Positions 11,427-23,527 of a stretch of 64,000 nucleotides of DNA are shown one piece after another. Origin of the DNA: Epiperipatus broadwayi (taxonomy: Eukaryota > Onychophora > Udeonychophora > Euonychophora > Peripatidae). The first letter of the stretch is position 1. Every line of letters starts with the position of its first letter. The stretch lies in contig JAQFVV010000001.1 in assembly GCA_028023455.1 (NCBI GenBank), positions 27,086,426 to 27,150,425 of the forward strand. The letters run 5' to 3'. The notes beneath the pieces are model-generated. The model did not search any database and was not told the origin of the DNA. It worked only from the letters and a program-made list of their open reading frames with translations. Made by a program: the position numbers and the translations under genes.

Positions 11427-11735
11427 TCAGTGAAACATGTTGGAACCTCTCTTTCTTACCCTTAATTGTACCCACACCTGTTTCATGTCCAGGTGAGCCT
11501 TTTTATTATTGACCAATGTTACTAGGGCTTTTCTCACTGTCAGAGTTTGAACATCAGATCTTGTTGCATGATCTGTAAACAGTCTCAAATATGACTGATA
11601 TTTGACTACCTGAGTCAAACAAAGCATACAATTCCATAGATATTGTAGTTTTTGGGCATTCTGGGATGCAAAATTTATTGTCTCCCTATCCCAATCACAA
11701 ATAAGATTGTCTATTCTTTTTCTTTCTATTGCCAT
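11427..11735 (-). pseudogene. Gypsy protease-region remnant
   Basis: A 102-residue - strand frame lines up with the protease frame of the first element: IDNLICDWDRETINFASQ against ITNMMCSWEDKTPNFVLQ, and KAHLDMKQVWVQLRV against KAKLIQKQIWVEIKI. The active-site Asp-Ser-Gly is replaced here (LTQVVKYQSYL region), so it is inactive. Confidence 0.7.
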
Positions 11736-11740
11736 GGCCT

Positions 11741-12560
11741 TATTATCTTTTCCACTTATTCATTTCATACAATTCTATTTTCTATCAATTTTATATTTTT
11801 CTTCTTAACTCATATATCTTGCTTGGTTTTTATTCACTTGCCAATGTCCTTCCCCCTGTTGTCACTTTTCCTTTGAGCTACTTTATTTCCTATCAGTTTT
11901 CCTATTTTCTTCCCACCTATATATGTGATTTCTTTTATTTTTTTATAACTCCCTACTCTTATCTCATGTTCTGGGTAGATATTGTGGTTCATAAGCACTC
12001 ATGTTGGATGACATTGTACCATCAATCAGTATCTTAGAGGTTATATGCTTAAATTCCATATATTCAACGACCAAATTATGTCTGGTTCTGATAATTTACT
12101 TATTAGAATATGTCAGATATTTTGTCATGCCAACACAATTATTTTTTATGATTACTTAACCCTGCTTAATGTAACTAAATTTTATTAATAGTTGATTGCA
12201 GAACCACTTTTTAATTTGTATGTAAAGTGCCAGGACTCTATATTCGAATCCACTGGCTCACCCCAACCTATCTTTATTAGTCACTATTAAACAATTATTT
12301 GCTACACTCTGGAGAATTATACTTTTTTATAAGTCATTGGTAATTTAGTTGGTAAAACAATAATAATAGAATTTAAATAATATTACTCTACTACTAATAA
12401 ATTTAAATATACAACAACCTAAATTATATTCATAAGATTTATTAATTTATAATTAAAATATTTCTAACACTAATAAGAGGATAAAAATCTAAAATCAAAC
12501 TTAAATGGTTATCAAAAGTCACTGTTTTAAAGATTCAGATTTTCAGCAGTCTGACTCAAG
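11741..12560. other. Unassigned stretch upstream of the decayed gypsy element
   Basis: On the - strand this is where Gag would lie; only a lysine/asparagine-rich, stop-interrupted translation is seen and no Gag core. A tRNA B-box-like stretch (ATTCGAATCC at 12243-12252, + strand) has no partner A box. Confidence 0.4.
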
Positions 12561-13020
12561 ACAGAATTTGATAGCATTATAGTTCATGATGGCAAACACT
12601 TTTAATCTATGAAATAAAGTATCTTATCAGTAAGTTCAATTGTTCAAGTATACAACTCTGTGGATTATCATGCATGATTTTGTTTGTTCTGGGAGGGTTA
12701 CATCATATTCTCTGATTATAGCTTGTAGATAGTCCAGAGTTCAATGATCCCAGTAGGTGATGACTTCACTCACAGCATTACTACAACTTCAGGAAGGAAG
12801 AAAACATTGGCAAATGAACTCTTCTTTATTCGCACATATTACAATGATTTAGTCCATTGATAAGAGCAGCTTGGCACATTTTATATGATGTAAAGAAAAT
12901 TAATTTATATCAAATCACATATAACACCAAACAAAAGAAGATGAAGATCTAAGATGCAAGATGTATTTGCTTTTTATACCCTCTCTGATTTTAGTCTGCC
13001 ACGCACATCCTGTTGATATC
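12561..13020 (-). other. LTR-like promoter/polyadenylation block
   Basis: On the - strand a TATA-type box (GGGTATAAAAAGC, 12970-12982) is followed about 145 bp downstream by AATAAAG (12825-12831), the spacing seen in retrotransposon LTRs, and base composition is less AT-rich than around. It lies upstream of the decayed - strand gypsy element and could be its 5' LTR, but no second copy or LTR ends were found. Confidence 0.25.
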
Positions 13021-13992
13021 TTTTTAACTTTGATAATTTTTAATACCTTTTAAAAAAATAATGAGTAGTCCTAATATCTCTAATAAGATTATAAAATTTA
13101 GTCATGTGATGTATTACTTTATTTTATTTACTACTTTATAGTTTTGCTTTTAAGTCTTAAATGATGTCATATTGCTAAAGTTATTAATATATGTCTTGGC
13201 TGTAAATTTCTCAGCCTCATATAGCTATTTAAGTTAGATAGCTGGATTTGAAGACATAGAGATGTCTAAAATTTTGAGATTTTTTACTTAATAGTTAAAT
13301 TTTAGATAAATGCTGGCTTTGGGTTGATATTTTTAGATCTAGTGTGTAAAATACCCTAACACCTCATTGAGGATTGTCAAAGCATGAAACCAGTCTGAGG
13401 GTTGGGATAATTTCTAGATAGAGATTTTAAAATACTTTCTCTTTTGGCATTTATCAATAAAGCTTGTTAGAGCTATGAGTACCACTCCTTATTTTTTATT
13501 TACCTGTTTATAAAATTGAGTCATGTGATGTATGACTTTGTTTTATTTACTATTAATGTCTTTTTCTTTCCAAGGTCATCTTTTTCTCCTTTGGTGGCCA
13601 TCAATCAAAAATAACAGTTTGTTATTCTCTCTTTTTTATTTCTTTAACTATATATATATAATCTACTGTTGCCTAAAAATAAATCAGATGGTATTTTAAA
13701 AGAAAAAAACATAATTCTTTCTTTTCAGAAATTTAATAATTTAAATTCTAAATTATCAAATGCCAATACTTGTACAAAAAATATGGTAAAGTATATATAT
13801 GTGTGAGAGTGCATGCACATAATTACTATGCTATTGAGAAATATGCAGCCAATAAAATTAATTTATATCATTTGTGATTTAAATTTTATATAATGTAAGT
13901 TATTAACCAGTGAAAAAAATTATCAGAAATGGTCTTTCTCCATTACACCATAATGTTACATTTAAAAAATGTAATATTGCATATATATATAT
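13021..13992. other. Non-coding spacer
   Basis: AT-rich sequence. Two short related segments (TCATGTGATGTATTACTTT near 13101 and TCATGTGATGTATGACTTT near 13522, each followed by GTTTTATTTACT-like sequence) form an imperfect direct repeat. No gene seen. Confidence 0.5.
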
Positions 13993-14009
13993 ACCTGAGT
14001 TTATATGTA

Positions 14010-14059
<50 letters not shown>

Positions 14060-14076
14060 TACATATAAACTCAGGT
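13993..14076. repeat. 84-bp perfect palindrome centred on (TA)n
   Basis: Arms 13993-14022 and 14047-14076 are exact reverse complements beginning ACCTGAGTTTATATGTAA; the 24 bases between are pure TA, so the whole block can fold on itself. The right arm continues into the SINE copy that follows; the left arm looks like an inverted copy of the SINE end. Confidence 0.95.
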
Positions 14077-14355
14077 CTTCAAGTTCCCTACATCTATCCA
14101 TTCCACCTTATACAACTAATACACATGACCACATACAACATGTGTCAAAAAGACAAATAATCTCCAATATACATATTTTGTGCTGAACCAGCACTCATCA
14201 GTTGATCCAAATCATCAGCAGCACAAATTATGTATATTAGGGATCATTTATCTTTTTCACATGGATGCGATCATATGTATCAGTTGTATAATGATGGAGT
14301 GGATGGATAGATGTAGGGAGTCTAAAGGTCTGAGTTCAAATTCCTTCTAATTACA
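14047..14355. repeat. Head-to-head inverted SINE dimer (family A)
   Basis: Arm 14077-14185 (- orientation) and arm about 14209-14330 (+ orientation) are imperfect reverse complements separated by a short loop. Shared landmarks: AGATGTAGGGA, TATGTATATT, TTTATCTTTTT. The + arm ends in GTCTGAGTTCAAATTCC, a tRNA B-box-like motif. The same family occurs at 22.77-23.31 kb and 49.90-50.07 kb. Confidence 0.8.
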
Positions 14356-14470
14356 TTAATTTCAATATAGACAATACTCGTATTTAATACAAGCAAAATT
14401 ACTTAAATGTAAAAGTACTTTTACATTCAACCAGAGGACTGATTTTCATCAGAAAGAAAAAATATAGTAT

Positions 14471-14650
14471 ATATATATCATTAGAAGGTAGTCAACACTT
14501 AAACAATCCCAATATCAATAACAATCAATAATTTCAAACTGTTGTCAAGGCAATATCCTTTTAACAATAAAGGTGGAATTCCATCTTTATTGATGACCTA
14601 ATATGTTTATATAGACCCTAAAGATTGCAACTTGACCACAGAGATTGAAA
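14471..14650 (-). repeat. Dispersed repeat (family B), - orientation
   Basis: Reverse complement of 61.34-61.50 kb. Landmarks on this strand: CTGTGGTCAAGTTGCAATCT, GGTGGAAT, TTGTTGATTGTTATTGATAT, GGGATTGTTTAAGTGTTGA. Non-coding; class unknown (SINE or MITE). Confidence 0.8.
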
Positions 14651-17600
14651 TTATATATATATAGTGATTATATTTACGCTTTAAATCAAACAATTCCTAA
14701 TCAGGATATTTAAACAGAAAGTTGGATTAACATTTTTGATTGGAAGATTCAAGTAATTTAAGTTTTTAGCTCATCTAAAGACTAAAGGCCATCCAAAAAA
14801 TACATGAATAATGAGAAAAAATCAGTCTGTCTTTTTCATTAGTCAATAGCTTATAATATTGTGGAGTCAAATTAGGAATGAGCGGAAAGAATAAATAATG
14901 TAGATTTTATGGTACTAACTGAAAATGTTTTTGTGAAGTTTAAACTGTTGTAAATTTTTCTTATGATCCTACTAGATGAGTAATTTCTGCCTTCAACTTT
15001 TTATTTTATTAGTTATATTGTTACTGGTTCCTTTGGATTTATCTATGCCAGATGAATCATATCTAATAATAAGTTTTTTTTATAAAGTAATACTCGTTTT
15101 ACAATTGTATGTGTGCATAAATTAGCCATGTAGGATCAGACTTGTGACATAAAATTATCAAGTTTCCATAAGAGACACATACTAGTATTATTAGCTCAAC
15201 GGTATACATTTATTACCAAAGACTTAGTAGTGGCAGAGTTTAATCATAAGGATAAAAAAATGTTTTACCTCATGATTAGTTCAAAATCAAAATCATTTTA
15301 TTCAATCATCATCCAATGTTTTGTCTACAGTGTTTGACACTTATTCTAAAGAGGCAAATTTTGGAAGATATACATCAACTAATAAAATATTTAACAAATA
15401 AAGACCAAGTGACCAGAAGAAAATTATTGTAAAAGAAAATGGGTCATTAAAAAAGAAAGAACTGATGCTCTTGAAATTTAATGATCATTTTATTTCTTTT
15501 CACTTATGTTGATATGAAAATAGATTTAATAATCATTTAGAATTGTTAATTAAAAACACTTCAAATTACTGCATACTTATATTAATTAGGTAAAATAGAA
15601 ATATGAATATCTAATATAAAGTTTTAAAAAACAAAACTTATTTAACTAAAAAGATATATAGAAGCAACAATTTTTTTCAATAGTCTAAATCTATATATTG
15701 CGCTTGTGCCAAATTAGAAATAAATGGTTTTAAAATAAGTGCATAAAGTCAATAGGGCTCTGGGATGGGTGACTTCTTCATGACAATGTTAATGTAAGTA
15801 AAACGTTTTAAAATTTGCTACTATAAAAGTTTTTATGGCTATGATGTATAATTATATACACACAGACTCTCACGATTGAAAAATAGTTATTTAATTAATT
15901 TTTTTCTCACAAACCTATAGTTAATTAAAGTATAAAAAAGTAAAACAACATTATTAATATTTCTGGAGTAGAAGTGTCAAGAACGTCTTTTTAATGTTAT
16001 TTACAACAAAATAATAAAGCATTATGGTATATCAAAATATATTGATATTATATGTTAGAATAATAAAATATGAAACAAATAAAAGTTATAAAATTTTATA
16101 TAAGTAAACAGATCATTATTTGTTTAAAGAATGAATTTGGTAGAAAAAAAATAAAATATATAAATTAGTTAATTTTATATTTTTAATTAACAGAACAAAT
16201 AGTTTTTTAAAAATATTAAGATAATATTTAAATAAACAAAATTTACTTTAAAACATCATTATTATTAATAAAATTAATAACAATAAAACTCCTTTTTTTC
16301 CTTTAAAAAATATGGTTCTAAAAATGTTCTCATATATAAAATCCAATAAAAATATTAACCATTTTTCTTCTTAAAAACTTTCATTATTCCCATGAATTCA
16401 TATACATTATAACTTTTTAATTGGTTAATTATGCTGATTGAGTATATAAAAATGTATATTATAATCCAAAATTTAAAATTTCAGAAATATAACTTGCACA
16501 AATAAGTTAATAAATTAGACTTAAGAAGAAAATGGGGATAAGGAATACACATCTTTTATTTGTAATTATTTTTTTTAACAGTGATGTAATTTTAATATGT
16601 GATTTTCATCAATGCAAATCCATTTACCTGTATAAATATGTTAGATTTAAATAAAAGTTACAACAAGAAAAAATTCAATCTCAGTATTTTTTATTATAGT
16701 GATGATGAGTGTGTTATTTTCTGCATTAAATTCTGATAAATAAATCAAAATAAAATAATTTATTTTCTATAAAATAATGATGTATTTTTAAAAATTGGAA
16801 TAATAATAATATTTTATGAATAAATATTATTATTAAAATATCTTAGTTTAAATTAGTTAAAAAGATAATGTATTTTAAATTTTAATTTAAAGTTGTTTAA
16901 ATTTTATCAGTTTTAAAAAATATTTATTGATTTTATTATTATTAAATTGTAGACAGCAAATTAATTACTCAAAGAACTGATAATTAATTTTCAATTGATT
17001 GACCAATGAAATGTAATTAATTGGGTTTTTTACATCATGCTATCTAGATGTATAAAAAGAAAAAAGACAAACTAAAGAGGAGAAATAAGAAAGGAAAAAG
17101 TGAACCATTGTTTCATGTAAAAGTTTGTAAAAATTATAAAATTTAATATATTTTATTTTGTAAACAGTAAAAATAAGTAAATTAATCATACTGACAGGAA
17201 TATAATAGTTTTATTAGTAGTTTAAAAGTATGATCTAAGTTAAACTAAGTTTCTTCATTTGCAATACAATTACAGTCTGAAAATTCAATTCACAATTAAA
17301 AATGCTTTTAAAGAATAAGTGCAAGCATACATTATTATTATTACTGATTGGAAAAACCAAGAAGAGTAAGGATTCTCAACTTCAATTAATTAAAAGATAT
17401 AAATACTATCATGTAAGGAAATATGTTTTGATTATTTCTACTTTGTTGATTAATTGAATAATAACTTAATTATGAAACGGAACAAGAATAAATACAAAGT
17501 GATAACTTACATAAAATAATCAAATTAATTTACTGAACTTTAAAATAGTTTATTAATGAAAATGAGACATCAAATGAAAATAGTTATCTTTTAAATTAAA

Positions 17601-20078
17601 GTAACTTGTATTATTCAAATTAAGTTTATAAAATTATAAAAAAGAATAAACATTTGTTGTATATTTAATAATTAATGAATATTAAGCAAATTAATATGAT
17701 AATAAATATTTACTATATATTATATTAAATAAAATCTTATTTCAAGAAATAACGTTTTGTTAGCAAATAAATTTATTTTGTAGTATAAAAGCCATTAATT
17801 TTGTTAATATGTTTTGATAAAATAGTATATTGCCAGATAATAAAGTTAAATGAACTTATCTATATTTACTTCAGAAAGAAATAATTATTAAGTAAAATAT
17901 AATAAGAAAAATTGGAAGTAGAAATGACCTATGAATTAATACTGCATATAGTAAAGGTAATAGTGGAGAGATTAATATTCAAATGTGTATTGAATTAGTT
18001 ATTCAACTACAGTTTTATTGAACTTCTAAGACAGTTTTTTATATTTAATATTAGATCATATTCAGATCTGAAAGCTTAAACAAAGATGCATCAAATTTTG
18101 AAGAGTTTTATCAAGTTATTGTTATAAATGATTTTTAATGTTTTACACAGAATCCTAGAAGTTCCTGGCATGTGGAGAAATAAAATTAGTAACTCATGAA
18201 GAGATATGAAGCATCATGCTGAAGACTATAATGATGCAGTCTAGAAGGAGAAAGAAAAAATGGTATTTTTTTCTTTAGTTATTATTGTTAATATTAATGT
18301 GAATGTAATATTACATATTAAGCTTAGCGATAAGGTAATAATATGAGACATAATGGATTTAGATATTATGATATGTAAATATATTTTATATATTTAATGT
18401 ATTTTTTTTTAAAAAAATAATGCTAATAAGAAATATACTTAGAAAGTAAGTGTTGAAAAAAAAAGAGTATGAGTAAAACAGTACTTTATAGTTATGTTAT
18501 AAGATAGATTTATTTAAATATTAATTTAGTAATATTTTAAATATAAAATATATTTAATGAATAAATTGATGTTATAGTGATGAATCAAGAGATGGGATTC
18601 ATGGAAATAAAATACCTATACTATCTGAATCTCAAATAAAAATATAAAGAGATGCAAAAAAAATGAATGGTAAAAGTAATAAAATAGTTATGATCTCAAT
18701 TTTGTGTAATACAAAGTATAGAGTTGACATTTGTCATATGACATGATTTATTTTATAATATAATTGTTAATATTATAGAAGAATACTTGAAGAGCAGATA
18801 ATATTATATTATTAGATATGAGGTAGATTTTTGTCATTGATGCTAAAAATATACAGCATAGTAAGATAAGTTATAATTTCAGGATAGGTTGAAATATTTT
18901 CCTGAAAAACTGATCAAAATGTTATAATGGGATTAGTCTATGTGCCATCCATATATGTACTTTAGTATGAGGAGATGTGAGGAATTTCCACAAGACATGG
19001 ATGTTATTTTCCATAGAAGCTTAATAGATAAACATGGATATTGGGGTACTATAATTAATATGAAAATGATTACTTGCCAAATTATATCATTTCATTAAGA
19101 AAGGATGCTTCCATTCCTATATTTAGAGATAATAATTTTTTAAAAATCAATTTCTTATCTATAGAGTTTTGGATATGGTAAAGAAAGATATATAACGAGC
19201 ATCATATATAGACCAGTTACTCTTTAGAAATAATATAGTTTCCTTCCTAGGTAGTGGAAGATGGATTTTAAAAGAACAATAATAAATGCAAAACAAATAT
19301 TTTAGTAATTAAGTAAAATCTAATTGATTTAATGCTAAAAGATAAAATATGAGATCAAAAATAAGAATGAAAAAGTGAATGAAAAGAAGAAAAGAGTGAA
19401 CAGGATGAATGACCATTTATTAATAAGGGATCTTGGATTCATTCAATTAATTATTTCAATCTCATATCAATTTTATATTGAAAGTTGTAATAACATAAAA
19501 AAAATTTTATATGTAAATTTTACGAATAGATTTTAAGTAGAATTACATTATGAAAAGTAATAAAGTATTGCATTTTTATGTAAATATTGCAAATGGGAAT
19601 ATATTATATTATCAAATGAAAGAATATTAACAGTTGAACCTATAAGAAGAACTCATGGATGGTAAAATGAAGTATCAACATGAAATAAAATATACATGTT
19701 GATAATAGTGAATTTGATATGTGAGGAATAGAATAATTATATAATATAAATGTTAAATTGAAAAGAAGTATGTTTATTTAAATTATTTATTTTTCAGTGT
19801 AAATAATTGTACAGTATATACATTTTAATTATTTCATATGTAGAGTTTAACTATGTTATTTAATCTTTGATAAGTTGTTTTCTATTACTGTTGTTGTTAA
19901 AATAAACAATTATTTTAATATAAATCTTAGACTGATGGCTTTATTTCTATTCAGAATTATTTTTATCACAAAGTCATATCTAAACACAGAAATTATATCA
20001 AATAATTACAATCAAAAATATAATTATTGGATAACTTATGCATAAGATGTTGTAAAGAAGAAGAACTTGATGTGAAGT
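14651..20078. other. Long AT-rich spacer without genes
   Basis: More than 5 kb with no frame above chance and no recognised element. A tRNA-like A-box motif (TTAGCTCAACGGTATAC, 15199-15215) has only a poor B box (GAGTTTAATCA) and reads as a tRNA-related relic at best. Many short A and T runs. Confidence 0.5.
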
Positions 20079-20124
20079 GTTAGTGGCTTAGCGGTTAGCA
20101 TGGCTGCCTTCTAAGCAAAGTTGA
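20079..20124 (+). repeat. tRNA-derived SINE 5' fragment
   Basis: GTGGCTTAGCGGTTAGCATG is an A-box region, followed by GCTGCCTTCTAAGCA. It matches the 5' half of the SINE at 28.27-28.36 kb (GTGGCCTAGTGGCTAGCATA...). The B-box half is missing. Confidence 0.6.
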
Positions 20125-20225
20125 TAAATTAATAATTCATTATTTGACAATATAATTATTTACGAAGTGCTATTTAATAATATTTAAATGAAGCATTTAC
20201 TGAAAGTCATAATATTTTAAAATCA

Positions 20226-20227
<2 letters not shown>

Positions 20228-20299
<72 letters not shown>

Positions 20300-20358
20300 G
20301 TTGTTATTATTATTATTATCATTATTATTATTGTTATCATTATCATTATTATTATTAT
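20228..20358. repeat. Compound microsatellite (ATT)n-(GTT)n-(ATT/ATC)n
   Basis: About 130 bp of trinucleotide repeats, ATT then GTT then ATT with ATC variants. It abuts the 3' end of the - strand LINE and is probably its repeated tail grown by slippage. Confidence 0.95.
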
Positions 20359-21600
20359 GTTTCAATAAAGGTTTTATTGATCTCATTAGTTTACACAAGT
20401 TTACATCCAGAAAATTTCAAATTTAACATACAATGAGTAATACTAGGGTGAACATATGTTAAGGAATTTAGTGTTTACACTTTATGATTAAATAACTATA
20501 ACAATATAAAGAATAAAAAATATAATTAACCAAAGAGTTTTAAAGTTTGATGAGCTTATTTAGTTTTGAATGCATGTGCGTATGTAGTTCTATGATAGTA
20601 TTCCTTGTAGCATTCACAACATTGACAGTTGCTTTAACAGTGAGAAAGTTGCTGCATATAAGTGGGGATTGGTTATTATTCTATCTATTTTAAATGTATA
20701 ACAATTTGTTGTTAAATGTAGTCAGGTATCCTCTAGTATTATTGCTGATTAAGAAAGTACATCTGGTACACCAGTACAGCATCTCATTCTCATAATTACG
20801 ATATGAAATGGGAACCCAAAAAATGAGTTTGGTTTTGATTTGTAAATTGATGTACATGGTTTACCAGTGTATAGTGACCAGGCTGGGGTTTTTTTTTGGA
20901 TTAAACCTTATTTTTTTATTTCTGTGAATATTCTTGCAATACTTTTTGGAGTTGCAGTATTTATTTTTTTGATGTTAGGAATATGGTAACATCATTCATA
21001 TAGGCAATGCATGTAGTGCATTGTGTTGTACCCGGTATCTCGATCCCAGTAAATGCCTTCTGTACATCTTTAATAAGGGGGTTGATGTAAAATATAAATA
21101 ATGAACTAAGAGGGGATCCTTGGGATATGGTAGGTGTGAAAGATGGTTTTTTCCACTTAAAGTTATATGAATCTTTCTGTTCAGAAGGAGGTTTGCAATT
21201 ATATATAGGTGTGTTTTAGGAATTTCTGTATTTTTAAGCATTTACAGAAGTGTAAGTAAATTGACTGAATTAAAAGCAGTTTCTATGTCGAGCTGCATGA
21301 CAATGGGTGCATATTTTTCCCACTGTTTTACTGTCACTAGAATTGCTTTGAAGAATAACACTGCTTCTGTATGTGATTGACAGAATTGACACAAAAAACA
21401 ATTTTCTGTAATTGTTAATGCTTTTGATGCAATATTTTTGTAAAAGATCTATTACTAAATCAAAAATTACATCACTAGGGGGAGATTGTTTTTGAAAAAA
21501 TTTCATTTTTAAAGAGACTGCTTTTAGAAAGTATGTTATGAGAACTGGAAATTGCCATGGAAACAGCCATTACAGACTAAAAAAATGTTTTTGTAAAACT
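20359..21600 (-). pseudogene. 5'-truncated non-LTR retrotransposon (LINE) reverse transcriptase
   Basis: On the - strand, from high to low coordinates: IETAFNSVNLLTLL (about 21220-21300), the segment KTHLYIIANLLLNRK, then TISQGSPLSSLF (about 21100-21135) and CIAYMNDVTIFLTS (about 20970-21010). These are the LINE RT motifs with the catalytic YADD box altered to YMND. Downstream come a segment with NPKKNPSLVTIHW and FWVPISYRNYENEM, typical of the RT C-terminal region. The 3' end has AATAAAACC and then trinucleotide repeats. Frame changes and stops are frequent, so it is dead. The copy lost its 5' part (endonuclease, ORF1), as usual for target-primed insertion. Group not certain: Jockey/CR1-like is the best guess. 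Confidence 0.85.
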
Positions 21601-22756
21601 ATAAGTAAAATATTTAAATAACAATTAGTAATTTATTAACTTCTACATTCTTTTTGTTTCTTTGATGATAACTAATTCCAAATATATCAATTTTTAAAAA
21701 CAAAATTTTAATATCTAATATTTTGTTCTTCTAATTTTTTGAATCAGCAAAAATTTATAATCTAACATATAAATTAATTATATATAATAAAAAAGATTTA
21801 ATTGTACAAAAAAAAAATCAAACGAAGTCATATTAAAAATAACAGTTGCTAGAGTCTATTCAAAAATTTTCCAGGCAGAGTTGACACTGATGTAATTAAA
21901 CATTTGTATTAAGATGGTGTTTTCATATTCATAATAAAAATGTAAATAGTGAAAAGTTTCATTTTGTTTTTTAAAAAAAAAATCTTCAAATGCTTTGTTA
22001 TTGAAATTTAAGCCATGAAGTCAAATCTGGGGCTTTTTAGAAAAAAAAGTCAAATCTGGAGCATTCTTTTGGGTTACAATGTTGTTTTTATTTCTTTTGT
22101 ATTTGTGACTTGTAGGGCCACAGGGAATAAAAAATCCAACAAACATTTCTGTTATTTTAATGAACAAGTAATAGATTTTTTTATTCCTCCTTAAACAACA
22201 TATGTATTAAGGTGCTGTTTTAATAAATAATCATTCAGTATCTTAATACAAATGTTGCTTAAGGGGGAGTAAAAAAAATCTACTCATTTATTAAAATAAT
22301 AAAGCAAATGTTGATTTATCTCACAATAACATTTCCTTATAACTTTACTGAAGATGAAATACTTTGTATCATTTGACCTGTCTGTATGCCAATACTTTTA
22401 TTATTATCTTATAATAAATATATTTAAATAAGTAGTAAAGATTAAATATTTCAGCTTTCATTTTATGACAGAAAATATCAGCAAAATATAAAGTTCTATA
22501 GTTTAAAGACTAAATAGAAAAATTTAAATTTCTCATTAGTACTTCTTCACATTAAATTTGTTAAGCAAAAATAATTATAATTTTTTTTTGTTTGTTTTTA
22601 TGTTTTTTTTTTTTTTTTGATTAATTATTATTTTTTTCTTTTAGGAAAAATTTAAACTTACATCAGTGGGAAAGAAAAATAATTGTTATTCACATAAATA
22701 TATAAAAAAAATCTTTTTTCATTTTCTTAAATAAATTTATGACTTTTACAATTTTT
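21601..22756. other. Non-coding spacer
   Basis: AT-rich with T and A runs (for example 22605-22618). A short duplicated phrase, GTCAAATCTGG followed by GC at 22020 and 22049, is the only structure seen. Confidence 0.5.
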
Positions 22757-23324
22757 TTGTTTTAGTTAAGAGTTCGAATCCCGCCTATATTACATATATA
22801 AATGCATATTTTAGCCTGTGCAATATATTAATTTATATAAATAGTGTATAAAAGGTCTGACCACCCTTCATATATGTATGTATAAATGGATTATTCTCCT
22901 GTACATGAGGGGTCAGAATGACTAATATGTCAACATGGGTAGGATGACAACCTTGGCACTATCAAGGGCTTTCAATGTTCCATCATCAGATTTTCAATGA
23001 AATGGAAGGCTGAAGAGTTGTGAGTTGGAATAGTTTGAAGCCTGTCCATTAAAGTATGAGGATTGGCTATCTTAATATAAAGCTGAGCACTGATTATATA
23101 TATGTGTGAGGATAGTAATCTGGACGAACTGATGATTGCTGGTTTAGCATGAAATATGTATATTGGTGATTATTTATCTTTTCAACATGTGTGTGATCAG
23201 GTGGGTCAGCAATATGAGATGGCACTGAGAGTAGTGGGTCGTGTGAAAGTTTGAGTTCGAATCCCGCCTATATTACATATATAAATGCAGGTTTTAGCCT
23301 ATGCAATATATTGTTTTAGTTAAG
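22757..23324 (+). mobile_element. Retroposon with 59-bp terminal direct repeats and 14-bp target-site duplication
   Basis: TTGTTTTAGTTAAG occurs exactly at 22757-22770 and 23311-23324, bracketing a 540-bp unit. Within it 22771-22829 and 23254-23311 are near-identical direct repeats beginning AGTTCGAATCCCGCC, a tRNA B-box motif, and ending GCAATATATT. The interior 3' third (about 23090-23253) is SINE family A (landmarks GCTGGTTTAGCATG, TATGTATATTGGTGATTA). No coding frame. The long target duplication points to LINE-type insertion rather than an LTR integrase. Confidence 0.85.
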
Positions 23325-23527
23325 TTAAAAATTAATTTTAGTAATAAATTTGTTTTAAAATACTTATATTTAGACAAAAATGTCATTCAAGTTGAAGGCC
23401 GTTTCTGGAATATTAAATTTTGTAAAGTTGACCTCACTTTAATTAGATGCTTAATCATGAAAGAGTTAAATTAAATTATTGCTGAGTAGAAAAAAACTCT
23501 TTCAAAATAGGGAAGTGATTGGAAAAT
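23325..23527. other. Spacer between retroposon and decayed LTR element
   Basis: AT-rich, nothing recognised. Confidence 0.4.

Larger units (their letters stand above)
9400..11740 (-). mobile_element. Decayed Ty3/gypsy element, relative of the first one
   Basis: Read on the - strand the order is protease (about 11735), RT, RNase H, then the RNase H-integrase tether (about 9580). Each piece aligns to the element at 331-5598: DQNIPPSINKLLNRF and VDLTASYWQ in RT, MDDVILASKSQTEHL at the catalytic site, GSEVIIRT and KSLEFLNY in RNase H. Similarity is partial, so it is a sister family rather than a copy. Many stops and frame changes. Most of Gag and nearly all of integrase are missing: truncated at both ends. 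Confidence 0.85.

Noticed and set aside
11652-12037. Two overlapping + strand frames of 74 and 102 codons
   Set aside because: Composition is Phe/Tyr/Ser/Leu-rich, and they are the complement of the decayed - strand gypsy element and its flank.
15197-15250. tRNA gene
   Set aside because: A-box-like start but no acceptor stem pairing or proper B box.
20228-20358. CRISPR array
   Set aside because: Plain trinucleotide microsatellite without spacers; the context is eukaryotic.
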